Counted from the first letter of the stretch, positions 11,333-22,494 are shown. The stretch is 64,000 bases of DNA from Heloderma charlesbogerti (GCA_026122225.1 JANEZZ010000793.1:186001-250000); one strand, 5' to 3'. Made by a program: numbers and translations. Notes: a model not told the origin generated them from the sequence alone.

Positions 11333-11395
<63 letters not shown>

Positions 11396-11480
11396 ATATG
11401 CAAAATGTATGCAAATCTTTGTTCCCTTTTGTCCTCTTTTTTGGCAATATATTTCCTGGTTTTTGGCAATGTGTAACTAA
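10697..11480 (+). mobile_element. TAGGGTGGCCA-family DNA transposon, interrupted
   Basis: Starts CTAGGGTGGTCATGTGTC, then ACAGAGGACAGTCCACTATT. The family resumes near 11205 (GGCTGTTCAGTCCAAGTTCA) and ends near 11460 with CTTTTGTCCTCTTTTTTGGC. The intact copy at 14877-15276 gives this order. The central 10755-11200 therefore looks like later insertion(s), including a GGGATGGGGAACTT start at about 10759 and a repeat of GCTGTTATCTCC-ATCAG at 10832 and 10899. Confidence 0.5.
11319..11392. repeat. Compound (CG)n(CA)n(TA)n microsatellite
   Basis: An uninterrupted run of 74 alternating pyrimidine-purine bases: six CG steps, about eleven CA steps, then about nineteen TA steps. It encodes the repetitive peptide stretches seen in the surrounding open frames, which are not genes. 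Confidence 0.95.
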
Positions 11481-11589
11481 CCATCCTAGAGCAAGCTTCA
11501 TTGAATGCAGTTACTTTACAGTAAATATACATAACATTGTATTGTAAATCCATTCATCTTTAAGGTGCCACAGGCTTCTTTTTTCAGAG

Positions 11590-12504
11590 TGTTTGCTGTA
11601 ACAAACTCACAAAGCCACCCCCACCCCACCCCCTTGAACAAAGCAGCCTGGAACACATTGGGTGGAGAACAAGAAAACCAGTTTTGCACAGTGATGCTAA
11701 AATATGAAGAAAATATAAAGGATGTAATAAATGACCCCATCCAAGTTAGGTGACACAAGGACAGGAAATGTGTTACATCTTCTGAGGGAGACAGGACCCT
11801 TGGTCATTTTCTCTCCTGTAAAGATAGACAGCAATCTACATTTGCCACATCTGATCTCCATTAATAGTCTCTAGGAAATCTGTGAACAATATTTAAAAAC
11901 ACTTCTTGGCATCCTGGAGGTAAGTGCATATAAAAGGCTCCGATTTCACTGCTGCGGAATAATTTATTGGTAGCAAGCTCACAAGGAGCAGGAGATGCAG
12001 TTATATAGCCCTGCAACTTAGAACACAGGTTCTCTCTGACCCTGGCTGGGGGCAGGGGGAGAGTCCTTAGTACTAAGGATCTGGACTGGAAGAGAAGGCA
12101 TCATGGGGAGCAGAGTATGGTCTCAAGTCTCTTCCATTTGTTTTTTCAAAGATTTTTTAAAAAGATTTCACTCATTAGGAGAATACTTTACACTAAAGAA
12201 AACCCTTGCAGTCCTCCCATTCTGGAGCCTCTCTGCGTGACCACGTGATTGCTGAGAGGGGAAGCTTTTAATTTTCAAGGTTCCATAGAACGTGATTAAA
12301 CAGCGCTATCTAGTGGCTGTTATAATTGCATAAGGTTCCGACTTTAAAAGATAGTTCATTAGTTACAGATCTTTTTGAGATGAAATAAGTGGGAAATACC
12401 TCTAGATGTGCCCTGGAGGTTGACGACATCATGAAAAGGACCCGCAAAGTTCTGTGAGTGAGCAATCTCAATAGCAGGATAAAAGCTCCATGTGAAGGAG
12501 CCCT
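11590..12504. other. Unassigned stretch
   Basis: Nothing recognised. Near 12462-12492 a block (CAATAGCAGGATAAAAGCTC) is shared with 10393-10423, so both belong to one unclassified repeat. Confidence 0.4.
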
Positions 12505-12615
12505 ATGAACATTGGAAGAGCTTTGCTGGATTAGACCAAAGGCCTATCTAGGTTAGTATTCTGTTTCCCACAGTGGCCAGCTAGATGCCTCTGAGAAGCC
12601 CACACAAGTAGGACT
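12505..12615 (+). repeat. Fragment of a squamate interspersed repeat (GCTGGATTAGACCAAAGGCC)
   Basis: Reads GAAGAGCTTTGCTGGATTAG, ACCAAAGGCCTATCTAGG, then ACAGTGGCCAGCTAGATGCC. This conserved block is seen in reptile SINE/LINE-derived repeats and in diverged form at 25145-25365 and 55640-55700. Assigned from motif recognition only. Confidence 0.5.
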
Positions 12616-12679
12616 GGCCCCAGTGCAAGCACTCTTGCCACCTAAAGCAGAACACACACCATCGCCTCTGCCTTGCACC

Positions 12680-12766
12680 CCCCCCCCATTTAACTTCTGT
12701 AAACCACCCAGAGAGCTTCGGCTATGCAGCGGTGTAGAAATGCAATAAATAAATAAATAAACCCCT
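12680..12766 (+). repeat. L2-type LINE 3' tail
   Basis: ACCACCCAGAGAGCTTCGGC is followed by a short gap and AATGCAATAAATAAATAAA. This is the same 3' end as the L2 elements at 15797-16640 (reverse), 28340-28474 and 43628-43912. Confidence 0.75.
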
Positions 12767-13199
12767 GCAGCTGTATCACACACCCCTTAATTTTGCCACT
12801 GCAATGGCTCCATGAAGGCTCTATGGGGTTCCAATCCTGCACTCCTGGGTTCCCCACACCCTTCGGCCCTACCCCCTTTCCCCTGACTGTCAGTCATTGG
12901 TGGTTTCCCAGGTTTTGCACAGTTTTTCCCCACATTCTAAAAGGCTGAAATGGCTCTCTTAAGGCCTTTACTGCCAGTAAAAGCTTTAAACTAAAATATA
13001 ATATTTTGGCCCTGTCCCTTTTGGCTCCCCCCGCCCTCCATTTTGCCTTCAGCTGTCCCCACAACTGGAGTGCTCCCCCAAAGAGCTTCTCCATACTCTC
13101 AGGCTGAAAGAAGTTCAACACCCCTGTGTTATAACGCTTCCTGGTAAGGAGTTGCTCCAGCCTCTGATAATTTTGGTTGCCCTTTTCTGCACTTGACTT
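12767..13199. other. Unassigned stretch
   Basis: No supported feature. A reverse open frame of 146 codons (12894-13334) runs into the CTTT microsatellite and shows no family resemblance. Confidence 0.4.
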
Positions 13200-13204
13200 C
13201 AGAG

Positions 13205-13222
13205 GCCTGCCTGCCTGCCTGC

Positions 13223-13268
<46 letters not shown>
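13205..13268. repeat. (CTGC)n(CTTT)n microsatellite
   Basis: Four CTGC units followed by about eleven CTTT units. On the reverse strand it reads as a Lys/Glu/Arg run inside a spurious frame. Confidence 0.95.
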
Positions 13269-13314
13269 GGACTTAAGTAGGCACATTGCACAGTACCCCT
13301 TAACCATTTGTTTC

Positions 13315-13530
13315 TTTTTATTTATTATAGGCATTTATAATCCCAGCTTTCAGGATCCAAATCTTTCCAAAGCAGCTCATAACACATTAAAAAAAATGAT
13401 AATTACAGTTGAAATAAGACCAAATCCTCAAACATTAAAACACAGCAGGATAAAACAATTATTTTAAAGATCAAAAAAGGGCCTGTGAAAGAGGAAAGTC
13501 TTATTTGCCCAAAGTAGGCTAATAATCTGT
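13315..13530 (-). repeat. L2-type LINE 3' fragment (reverse)
   Basis: Starts with TTTTATTTATTATAGGCATT and carries the 'CCAAAGCAGCTCATAACA' and 'ATTAAAACACAGCAGGATAA' blocks typical of the 3' untranslated region of L2/CR1-like LINEs in reverse. No coding part remains. Confidence 0.5.
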
Positions 13531-14181
13531 GATTGCAATGGGAACGCAGAAATAGTGTTACTAAGCATTTGATTCAGTATCTTGAGAAGCTCAGCTTTAA
13601 TTAAAGCACACACAGACACAAGTCTAGTCCTTCAGGCTTTAAAGATAGGCTTGGAATTGTAAGTGCCTGACAAAATTGCAATCAAGCTAAGCAGGGTTTT
13701 CAGTAATCAATGGATGGAACTTCATTGCCCTGTTAGGCTTTTCCTGCTTAGCTTCTTATTCTACCTGCCAACAAGCACATAGCTCCTCCTGACTTTGGGC
13801 CCTGTGTGAATTTCATTTCCCATCCAAGCTATCCTTTCCCTTTTCTTAAAGAAGCTCTACCATTTGTCAAAATTTCGAGCAGTTGACCCTTCTGTCTCAG
13901 TAATTAGAATTTTCATGAACATTCTATGACATCATGACAGCTCAGCCAATTCAGGCAGGCCAGAGGTGACATAATGGCAATGGACAATTTCAGCATATTA
14001 TGGAAATACAATTCTTGCTAAACCGTTAGAGCCAAATATTGGGATCTTGCACGTTTGTGTTAATATTTCAGGTTTGATCTCCAGCACTGTGATTCAGTAT
14101 TTGTCTTTTTTCCCATGAGTTCCCTGATTATTGAGTTAGGATAAGAGTGATTTGCCTGTTGTTGAATGTAACTTCTTAGAA

Positions 14182-14187
<6 letters not shown>
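13531..14187. other. Unassigned stretch
   Basis: No coding signal or recognisable repeat. Confidence 0.4.

Positions 14188-14214
<27 letters not shown>
14188..14214. repeat. (CA)n(GA)n microsatellite
   Basis: A short ACACACAC run followed by about 11 GA steps. Confidence 0.9.
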
Positions 14215-14215
<1 letters not shown>

Positions 14216-14428
14216 GCCAAGATGACTTAGGCCTGTAAATGCTTCCAGATGGGGGCATTTCTGGAGAACTTTTTACTCTTGCTTCTAAAAGGAGGCCCTG
14301 TTTACATTCTGAACCACTGCAGAGATTTTACAATCAGGGTAAAGCGTGATAGGCTAATTTCCCACAGACTCATTTTGGCTGGGGCTGCTTCACAGTGGGC
14401 AGAAGGAGGAAATGGTGCCTTTAAATAT

Positions 14429-14430
14429 GA

Positions 14431-14474
<44 letters not shown>
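14429..14474. repeat. (GAAA)n microsatellite
   Basis: About eleven GAAA units. It is the mirror composition of the CTTT run at 13225-13268, 1.2 kb away. Confidence 0.95.
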
Positions 14475-14475
<1 letters not shown>

Positions 14476-14876
14476 CTTCATAATAGGAATAAAACAGCCA
14501 ATGGAACATCTTTGAAAATAGCTGGTCTTTTCTTGGGAAATTAAAATGGCATGTGGGTGACCATTAAGAAGCTTAAGAGGGCGGATCTTGTGGTATTTCA
14601 ACTTTGTTTGACTCTTGGAAGGTTGTAAACCTTCCTTTTCCATTTGACTTTTGGGGTTTCCCCTGCTTAGAGGGATGTTTCATGTTCTCTCTCTCTCTCT
14701 TTCATATATCAGCAGTTTTATTTTCTGTCTTCTTCATTTTATTATTGTCATATTCTTTTCTTCCCCACCCCACCCCCTCTGTTACAAAGTGCTTTGAAGA
14801 GCTGCTGGAAAAGTAGCACGCACATTTTCAAAATGAGCAAGTCAATATAAACAAAGTGACTTGAGAAGAAGGAAGC

Positions 14877-15276
14877 TAGGGTGGCCATATGTCCTCTTTT
14901 ACAGAGGGCAGTCCTCTATTTGAAGGGCTGCCAGGGGACTGTCCTCTATTTTGAGAGCTTCCTCTCTTTGAAGGGCTGTCCAGCCAAGTCCAGTTTAAAG
15001 ATAATGAACCATTGTGAGAAGGAGTTGGGCCTTGAAGTTCCCATCCACAGCACCTGGGCAGCAGACTGAGCAGACACACAAGTCACCTGGTCACAGTCTT
15101 CCACAATATGGTGAGATGTAGTGTATTTCTATTTAAACTACAATACTTATTTCTACATTTGCATCTGTATATCTAAATTAGCATATGCAAATTTTATGCA
15201 AATGGAAGTTCTTGTTCATCAGCTCTTTTCACAATGCATGTCCTCCTTTTTTGTCAGTTCACAAGTGGCCACCCTA
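14877..15276 (+). mobile_element. TAGGGTGGCCA-family DNA transposon, full-length, 400 bp
   Basis: Ends are TAGGGTGGCCATATGTCC and ACAAGTGGCCACCCTA, which form inverted repeats. Inside, in order, are CTTTTACAGAGGGCAGTCC, CTCTATTTGAAGGGCTG (twice), a central CACCTGGTCACAGTC block and ATGCAAATTTTATGCAAA. The flanking octamers are not convincingly duplicated. Family members or fragments lie at 10697-11480, 22495-22803, 22945-23018, 26589-26735, 27863-28060, 30892-32073 (split), 44050-44146 and 63590-63880. Non-coding and probably hAT. Confidence 0.75.
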
Positions 15277-15338
15277 TTAGGAACTGGCCTCCCCGCCTCC
15301 ATCACTCATGTTCAGTATGCTTGAGCCTTTGAGTAGCT

Positions 15339-15620
15339 CAGGGCTGGCCCAACTATTAAGCAGAGTGAGGCGGCCGCCTCAAGCAGCAGATGCTGTAGGG
15401 CGGGGAGCAGAAGCAAGATGTTTGTGGACTATGCTGTCTGTGCACTACACAACCTGACCTGCACCCCCTAAGTGAGCAATGCAGGATGCTGTCCTCTCTC
15501 CATTGTCAAAGGAAGATTCAGCTGCCAGTCTAGTCACCTTTTGTACATAGAACCGGAGAAAGGCACCATCTTGTCCTTTGCTTCAGGCAGCAAAATGTCA
15601 TGGGCTGGGCCAAATTCTGT
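15339..15620 (+). mobile_element. CAGGGCCGGCC-family hAT element, right end decayed
   Basis: Left end CAGGGCTGGCCCAACTATTA, then GAGTGAGGCGGCCGCCTCAA. Toward the right end ATCTTGTCCTTTGCTTCAGG and TCATGGGCTGGGCC are the counterparts. No target duplication could be read. Confidence 0.65.
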
Positions 15621-15796
15621 ATACCTTTCCCACCCCCACCCACCCCATAAGCGTTGTCAGGAAATTGTCTTGATCCATCAGGCTGCAAGAGTGGACTACT
15701 CTAATGGGTCCTCCAATTCTAGGGAGGGTTGGAGCCACTGTGAGACTAAACCTCACCAGTAGTTACATGAGCTTAGTGGAAGATTTAACCACAGTA

Positions 15797-16640
15797 TTTA
15801 TTTATTTATTTATTTATTTATTTATTTCATTTCTATTCCGCCCAATAGCCGAAGCTCTCTGGGCGGTTCACAAAAACTAAAACCAAACAACACACAATAA
15901 AACAATTTAAAATATATAGAACATTAAAACCACAATATAACAATACAACCACAATAAAACCTAGCAGCAGTACAGGAGTTTAAAATACAGATTTAAATCA
16001 GCAAAGATAAAAATTTAGAAAGCTAAAATGCTAAAATGCCTGGGAAAACAAAAAGGTCTTCACCTGGCGCCGAAAGGAATACAATGTAGGCGCCAGGCGA
16101 ACCTCACTAGGGAGCTCATTCCAGAGCCAGGGTGCCACAGCAGAAAAAGCCCTCCTCCTAGTAGCCACCCGCCTCACTTCCTTTGGCAGGGGCTCACGGA
16201 GAAGGGCCGCTGATGATGATCTTAAGGTCCGGGCAGGCACATATGGGAGGAGGCGATCCTTCAGGTAACCTGGCCCCAAGCCGTTAAGGGCTTTGAATGT
16301 TAACACCAGCACTTTGAATCGGGCCCGGAAATGGACTGGCAGCCAGTGCAGCTGGAAAAGTACTGGCGTAATATGAGCTCGCAGGCCAGTCCCTGTTAAC
16401 AATCTTGCTGCCCTATTTTGGACCAGCTGAACTTTCCGGACCGTTTTCAAAGGCAGCCCCACGTATAACGCATTGCGGTAATCCAGACGAGAAGTTATCA
16501 GAGCATGGATAACTGTAGCTAGGCTATCTCTGTCCAGATAAGGGCGTAGTTGGTATACCAGCCTCAGCTGATAAAAAGTGCTCCATGCCACTGAGTTCAC
16601 CTGTGCCTCAAGTGACAGTTCACTTATCACGGTATTCCAC
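15797..16640 (-). mobile_element. L2-type non-LTR retrotransposon, 5'-truncated
   Basis: On the reverse strand this is the end of ORF2 followed by a 3' untranslated region and a (TAAA)n tail at 15797-15830. The block CCGCCCAGAGAGCTTCGGCT lies just before the tail, as in other L2 3' ends in this window. The 5' end is truncated near 16635, in the usual manner of target-primed reverse transcription. Confidence 0.85.
16031..16630 (-). CDS. L2-type LINE ORF2, reverse-transcriptase C-terminal part (199 aa)
   Basis: This uninterrupted frame encodes the thumb/connection and C-terminal region of an L2/CR1-clade reverse transcriptase. Landmarks are VIHALITSRLDYRNALYVGL, VQLVQNRAARLLTG, the LHWLPV motif and the terminal FRRQVKTFLFSQAF. 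The catalytic FADD region and the endonuclease lie upstream and are missing, so it cannot act alone. The start codon is only the first Met in the frame, because the element is 5'-truncated. The lack of any stop over 199 codons indicates a young insertion. An exapted gene cannot be excluded but nothing supports it. Confidence 0.8.
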   Translation of the reverse strand: MISELSLEAQVNSVAWSTFYQLRLVYQLRPYLDRDSLATVIHALITSRLDYRNALYVGLPLKTVRKVQLVQNRAARLLTGTGLRAHITPVLFQLHWLPVHFRARFKVLVLTFKALNGLGPGYLKDRLLPYVPARTLRSSSAALLREPLPKEVRRVATRRRAFSAVAPWLWNELPSEVRLAPTLYSFRRQVKTFLFSQAF

Positions 16641-17254
16641 TTCCACCCATCAGCTTCATATTACAGGCAGAATGTTTGTGCCTGTAGAAATTTTTAAGTC
16701 ACCTGGTAGACCCAGAGTGGGAACCTTTTTCTGTCAAAGGCCATATTCCCTCAGGGGTAAGCCGTCAGGGGCTACATATTGGTGGTGGGTGGGGCGTTCT
16801 ATTTCTTTTACATTTCACTTCTTGACTAGAACGTTCCCTACTACCCAGTCAAACAACCAAATTGTTGGTTGTTTGGGAACATTTGCTGTTTGTTTCTTTA
16901 GTAGATGAACGTGTTTGGTTTTTAATCATTTGAAGGACATTTGGGGGCTTGTTTTTCAGAATACAAGTGTTTCCAAAGTCTACACTGATATATTACGCGA
17001 ATTGGTAACACACCAGTCAGACCTGCTGGTAGCTTCATATCATTTTAAACCTGAATACCTGTTCTAGATTTCAGAACAGTGAAACTACACATTTTGAGGG
17101 AAACATGGGGCTATTAGCTCTGTGAGAATCAGCAGGTGGGAGGGGGTACATAATCCTTCCCCTCCAGCACACCAATTCTCCACTACCAATCCCGTCTGCC
17201 AGTTTTTAATCATTTCCCCCCCAGGCCAGGCTCCAAATCGAAGGGCTAGTTTGC
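16641..17254. other. Unassigned stretch with a possible hAT end
   Basis: CAGAGTGGGAACCTTTTTCT at about 16713 resembles a hAT start, and a short hairpin (CAAACAACCAA-ATTGTTGGTTGTTTG) lies near 16850-16880. No matching right end was found. Confidence 0.35.
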
Positions 17255-17642
17255 ATGTCACAGCAGCAAATCGTGGGTTAATTAATTAACCCATGATTTG
17301 CCAGGATGCAAGCCGCGCGTGAGCCACTTCCGCTTTCTGTTAACAACTTCCAGTTGGCCCTATCAGAGGTTGTGAGCATGATGTGTGAACCAGGACTGCT
17401 AAATTGTTTAGGGGCTAAACAGCCCAACTGTTAATCCAACAACAAACCATGGGTTAACCACTGGGTTGTTTAGCCCCTGAATAACCCAGTGGCCTGGGTT
17501 CAGACATCATGCTCACAACCACCAGTCGGGCCAATCGGAGTTTGTTTCCAGAAAGCAGAAGCAGCTTGCACACAGCCTGTGTCCTCACAAATCGTGAGTT
17601 AAATAGCCCACGATTTTCCACTGTGATGTGTGAACCAGGTCC
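17255..17642. mobile_element. Large foldback element (AACCCA/TGTGAACCAGG family), apparently nested
   Basis: The outer arms (AATCGTGGGTTAATTAATTA near 17268; AATCGTGAGTTAAATAGCCC near 17590) flank an inner pair: GTTGTGAGCATGATGTGTGA at 17366 pairs with TCAGACATCATGCTCACAAC at 17500-17519. Similar architecture occurs at 29160-29503, 56365-56655 and 56728-57197. Ends of type TGTGAACCAGG suggest one hAT-like family. Non-coding. Confidence 0.65.
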
Positions 17643-18918
17643 AAATATATGGCCAGCTGTGGAGGGTCAAGTGCAATCTGGGGCAAAAACCTGCAGTGTC
17701 TCATCACATCCTAACAAAAGGTTCTAGGCAGCCAACTGTGTGCCCTTCTCTAGTATGGTATATGTTGTAAGGGGCTCAAGCAAAGCATTGCATCTTTTAC
17801 TATACCTCGTTTTTCATATACATAGCATTCTGTGGCTACTGACCATCCTCAAGCCTTAATGGATTATTTGGGGGTTGTTATTTTGTTTAGTAACTATTTG
17901 TTGTACTTCTGCAAACCTTAAAGTTCCCCCCAGTCATGCGATACCTCCTCTTTGTTTCTCAGCAGGCAGCAGCCCTCTTTTGATTCCAGTCCAATCTGTT
18001 TTGGCTCCAGTCCTCACCACCTGAATTTGCTGTTCGAGGCAGTGATTTGTAGGGGAGAATTGCTGGGTGCAGGAGGTCCAAGTATCTCCTCTAGTCAAAT
18101 AGGTACTGTGGGTTTTTTGAGACAACACAAAACCTGCACCACCTGTTTGGCCAGAGGTGAAAGTGTGATGATGAGTATACATACCACAAGCAGCAATCCC
18201 TCTGTCAAAATGCCCCTAACTTCTAAACAAGAAGGGAGAAATGTGTAAAAATGTCTGTATGGGCTTACTTATACAATCCACTCACCCACACATGTCTTCT
18301 TTCAGTACCTCCTTGTAACAAGCAGCTATTCTGATTCCCCCTTTCAACAGTATTTAGGTCTGCAAAATGGGGGTTCTTAATATATTTAATTCCCAAGCGC
18401 TGTTAGTGTAACCATGAAACCTTGACCAATTAGCGTTCTCACTTGGGGGCTCATTTTGATCATGAAACTCAGCGTCCTCCCATCCATTTTTTACCCAACC
18501 TCCTGTTCGAACTAAAGCGGGTTCTGTAGCAGTGCTTAGCCGCAAATGAGCACCTTTAGGAGGCTATGCTGCACTTCCAGGGATAATTGAGGCTCAGCAG
18601 GTCATTAATTATTTTGGGCTGCTTCGCTGCAACTCAGCATAGGGGCTGGAGAGGCCATGAACAGTACTTCAGTGCATCTTCAGAGCCCTTGTCTTTCTGT
18701 CTGCCTTTCTGTTTGGTGGCCCTTCCTTCCTTCCTTCCTTTTTTGAGGGGGGGGAGTAATTTCAGAAATGCCTAAAAAAATGATTTGCTGCTGCTCAGTG
18801 TTATTTTCCAGTGACTCGTCTCGGAGTTCTAGCATTTCGTATATGAAAATATGGGCTGTCTTGTAGACTTTCAACACCCAGCCTGTTCTTTTACTTTTTT
18901 AGTGTACCATGTTGCTGT
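17643..18918. other. Unassigned stretch
   Basis: No coding homology. A CTTCCTTCCTTC run lies at 18722-18739. Confidence 0.4.
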
Positions 18919-19503
18919 TAGGGTTGGAGTGGGTGCCCAGTTCAGTCGGGGAATCTGGCAGAACCGCCCCTGCTCGCACACCCAAGCCCCACTCGCCAAG
19001 CCCCTGCCCCTGCTCCCCCTGGCCTGCACTCCACAAATGGCTTGTGCTGACTCCAGTGGCCTCTTCGAGGTTCACGGTCGCCATTTTTTCAGAAATAAAA
19101 TGGTGGTCGCAAAAACGCTCATACTTGCACATGCGTGAGAATGCGCATTTTGCAAATGCATATATTTGCGTATGCGCGAAAATGCACATTTTTGCAAAAA
19201 TGCTCATTTTTCACACACAAATATGCGCATTTTCAAAAAAGCAGCATTTTCGCATATGTGAATGTGCACATTCACAAAATGAGCATTTCGAGCATACAAA
19301 ATCATGTGCATTTTTGCGATTGCCATTTTATTTTTCAAAAAAATGGCAACTACGGAGCTCAATGAGGCCACTGGGGTGACTGCAGGCTGCTTGCCGAGCA
19401 TGGGGGGGTGCGAGTGCAGTCCAGGGACCAGCGAGCAGGGGCAGGGGCTGGGGCTGGGTGGTCATCCAGAGAACCCGGACGGAGGTGAGTTCACACATCC
19501 CTA
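18919..19503. mobile_element. hAT foldback element, 585 bp, related ends to Pal-hAT
   Basis: Ends are TAGGGTTGGAGTGGG and TTCACACATCCCTA. The flanking octamers gttgctgt (18911-18918) and gttgcagt (19504-19511) match at 7 of 8. Arms around 19070-19110 and 19315-19350 (CGCCATTTTTTCAGAAATAA and its partner) enclose about 200 bases of repeated AATGCGCATTTTTGCAAA-like units at 19125-19320. The terminal TAGGGATGT resembles Pal-hAT but the interior does not. Open frames here are artefacts of the repeats. Confidence 0.85.
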
Positions 19504-19511
19504 GTTGCAGT

Positions 19512-21734
19512 TTTGGTGGGCTTTGTTTATATTTTTGTGTTTACAAATGCACTAAAATATAATAAGATGATTAAAGGGGAGCAGGGGGGAAGTAACACCA
19601 CCATACCTGCATTTCCTCTGCATTTCTTTAAGATGCCTCTCCTGCATTTCTTTAAAAGCAATGAGTGTGTATAAACAACCTCCCCCATGACACCCCCAGT
19701 ATACTAGAAAAACATAATTGGCCTATATTGTATACTTGATGGTTCAAAACTACTATCACCAGCTACTGTGGCATTTATTTATTTATTAAATGTATAGACC
19801 AGCGTATTTGCCAAAAAGCCATCAAGGCAATGCCTGATTAAATAGGCCCTTTTGGAGCTAACTACACTCTTCTGTTTTGCTTTGGCTGTTATATGGACTT
19901 CACACCCCATCTGGATAGAGATGCCACTAACATTCACCAGACTCAGGCCCAGAAATGATTTTTGAGCTGAGTAATGTTCACTCCAAGGAAGAGGTGGGCA
20001 TCATAACTCCTCTGATTTTTCTTTGGTTCAGATTAACCGAGCACAGTAGACAGGCAGAGAGCCAGCCTAAAGTCTTGAGGTGGGATCACTTCAAATTGCA
20101 GTTCAGGGACATGATTTTTAAATCCCACCCAAGTAAAAACTCCTGTCACTGCTAGAAGAAAACTAGCATAGCAGGAAGGAAGGTTCTAGCCAAGCTCTCT
20201 GTCTGCTGTACTAGGTTTCTACTTGCAGGGAATGTTTTTGTTTTGTTTTGCAGAGCGCTGCAGCCTGGGAAAGTGGTCCCTTTGGAAAGAGATGGAGTGG
20301 ATTGTCTCCACCCGTTTGCATAGAGCCTGGATTCAAAGGCTGCACCTATGAGGGTAAAAAAGAAAGGAAAAAGAGAGCGAATTTGGATTGGTTTGGAAAG
20401 AAGCCAAGCTATTTACCCATTTGGGCAGAAATTACTTCAGCTCATTTCTAAGCCAGTCCAATGTCTAAGCCAGCGGGGCTCTCCTCCATTTCTACATGTA
20501 GAAGAGGACACAAGTCCTACACTCTACTAGGGATGCAACAAATTGACATAGGAATCAGGTGGCAGGGCCTTGCAGGGTGGTACAATGGACTGTACCATTT
20601 CAAACTGCAGGTGAGGTGGGGGAATAACTTTCTCTTTCCCTCCAACTCGAAAACAAAAGCAAAAACACAAAGTAGAAAATCCTGCTCTGCTGGTTTTGTT
20701 GTAGCAAGCAAGGAGTTTTTATGGAGAGGAAAGGCCTTTAAAACTCATCTCCCCGGTCTTGAAATTTGAAGTGGTGCAATCCATTCTATCACCTCCTTCT
20801 GCTGCCTTTATGTAGCAGGCATCATTGTAGCATCCCAGGCAATGTCTGTGACCTTTTGCATAGTTCAACAGAGGTTCAATATGGATAATCTCGGGAAGTG
20901 GGGGGAGAAGGGTGGATTTGTAGGTAACCACGACAATATTTGGGCAGCCGAAATAAAACCTGCTTCCCCCCAGTTTGTACCATGATACTTTTCATTATTA
21001 TCCAATTTTTTACAATCCACATTGAGAGTAAATTGAAAAAGGGAAATGTGTTTTTAAAATACGCAGCGACATTCCTTTTATACTCCTACTCGCCTCTGAG
21101 GTTCGTCCACTTCCTTCCTGTGGCTTTTTATAGAATCGCGCGTGTTTCTCTCCGGCAATAAAAGGATTTTTGTGTCACTAACTGCTGTGGTTGTGTGTTT
21201 GTGCGTGCACACGCAAGTGCAATTCTGGTCATGTTTTTTTTAAAATAATAATAAATCAACCTACAAGTATCACGCTTAAAAGTGTAGTTCTGGTTTGCGT
21301 AGGAGAACTGAAACCTTGTAGCACCTCGAGAAAGATCAAAACACAGGGCTTCTGGTTTGGTCTTGAAGCTTCCTTAAGCAGTTTACACTTTCTTTTTCCA
21401 GTGAGAGTCTCTTTTGATGAATCAGCCACCTCATTTTCATTCACAAATATGAAATTCAGCTCTCTCTCTCTCTCTCTCTCTGTTGACAGCGAGGTAAAAG
21501 GCTGGGAAGATAGGCTTCAACTTTTGTGTGCAAAGCCTGGTGAACACTCAGAAAATTGTGGGTGCTGGGTCCTAGACAGCTGCAGAGTGAGAGCAAGGAG
21601 TCTCAAATTACTCTGAGACACAGTAGATAGTGCTGAAATCCAAGCCAAGTTTTAGCCTGACCTGGAAGCCTTTACAGGCCTTCCTGGTGAGGAGAAACCA
21701 ATGGGCTGCATAGGTAGACAGATTGCCTTCAGAG
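19512..21734. other. Unassigned stretch
   Basis: Only small items were seen: a LINE/SINE-type tail in reverse at 19770-19830 (ATTTATTTATTTATTAAATG), a T-run near 21233 and a (CT)n run at 21460-21482. The 141-codon frame at 21191-21616 crosses the CT run and lacks homology. Confidence 0.4.
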
Positions 21735-21853
21735 CAGCCTTCCCCAACTTGGAGCCCTCCAGATGAGCTGGACTACAGCTCCCATCCTCCCAACTGAGGG
21801 TGATGGGAGTTGTAGTCCAGCTCATCTGGAGGGCCCCAGGTTGTGGAAGCTTG
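21735..21853. mobile_element. hAT MITE, GGCCCTCCAGAT family, 119 bp
   Basis: Ends CAGCCTTCCCCAACTTGG and CCAGGTTGTGGAAGCTTG. A near-perfect foldback pairs CCCTCCAGATGAGCTGGACT with AGTCCAGCTCATCTGGAGGG. The flanks cttcagag and ctctaaag share 5 of 8 positions. Confidence 0.8.
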
Positions 21854-22014
21854 CTCTAAAGAAACAATTTATTGTCCGGGAGACAGTAACCCTGGCTGTT
21901 TATCATACAAGGTGGTAACTCACCACTCTGTGGCTTCCCGGTTCTAGCTCATGCAGCTCATGACGGAGAAGCCAAAGGAAAGTTGTGAGCAAGATAACCA
22001 TGGGAAAAAGGGAT

Positions 22015-22150
22015 TTATTTGTTCATTTATTTACCCTTATATCCCACCTTTCCTCCACAGGGCTCAAGGGGGTGTTTCTCCCCCCCCCTTTTTTTTTAAT
22101 CCTCTCAACAACCCTGTGAGGTAGATTAGGCTGAGAGAGTGACTCTTGAT
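22015..22150 (-). repeat. tRNA-derived SINE 3' part (reverse)
   Basis: The reverse strand gives CTCAGCCTAATCTACCTCAC, AGGGTTGTTGAGAGGATT, then the GGCTTGAGC-like and GGTGGGATATAAGGG blocks before an AAATAAATGAAC tail. These match the SINE at 31240-31415. The tRNA-like head is missing. Confidence 0.65.
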
Positions 22151-22494
22151 ATGCTAGCTTTCCACAGCAGGTCTGGCTGCAGGCTTGGCAAGGCAAGCAC
22201 CCCTTAACTGGCATCAGCGCTCTGATCAGTACTGGGCTGCTGGGAGCTCCCATTTTGATTTTCTACTGGGCCTCTAGTGCAGCATCGCTCAGGGGAATTG
22301 TGGAAATTTTTAGTGTTGGCTCTCAGACCAAGCAGCCCAGCACTAGCGGGGGAGAAATTAAAAATAGAGTGGGGTAGAACAGATGTGAGTGGTGGACCCT
22401 GCTGGGTCACTGGGCCTCAGTAGGTTCCTAAGGATGCTTTGCGCTGATCCTAGGCTTATTCCACAGGTAGAGAGGTTTTGACACGAGTAAGCGT

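Noticed and set aside
11056..11547. 163-codon frame with Thr-His and Tyr-Ile repeats
   Set aside because: The repeats come from the CG/CA/TA microsatellite.
16031..16630. Host gene encoding a 199-residue protein
   Set aside because: The sequence is the C-terminal part of an L2-type LINE reverse transcriptase directly followed by a LINE 3' tail.
19100..19340. Satellite DNA array
   Set aside because: The units are irregular and confined to a hAT element with 7-of-8 duplicated flanks.
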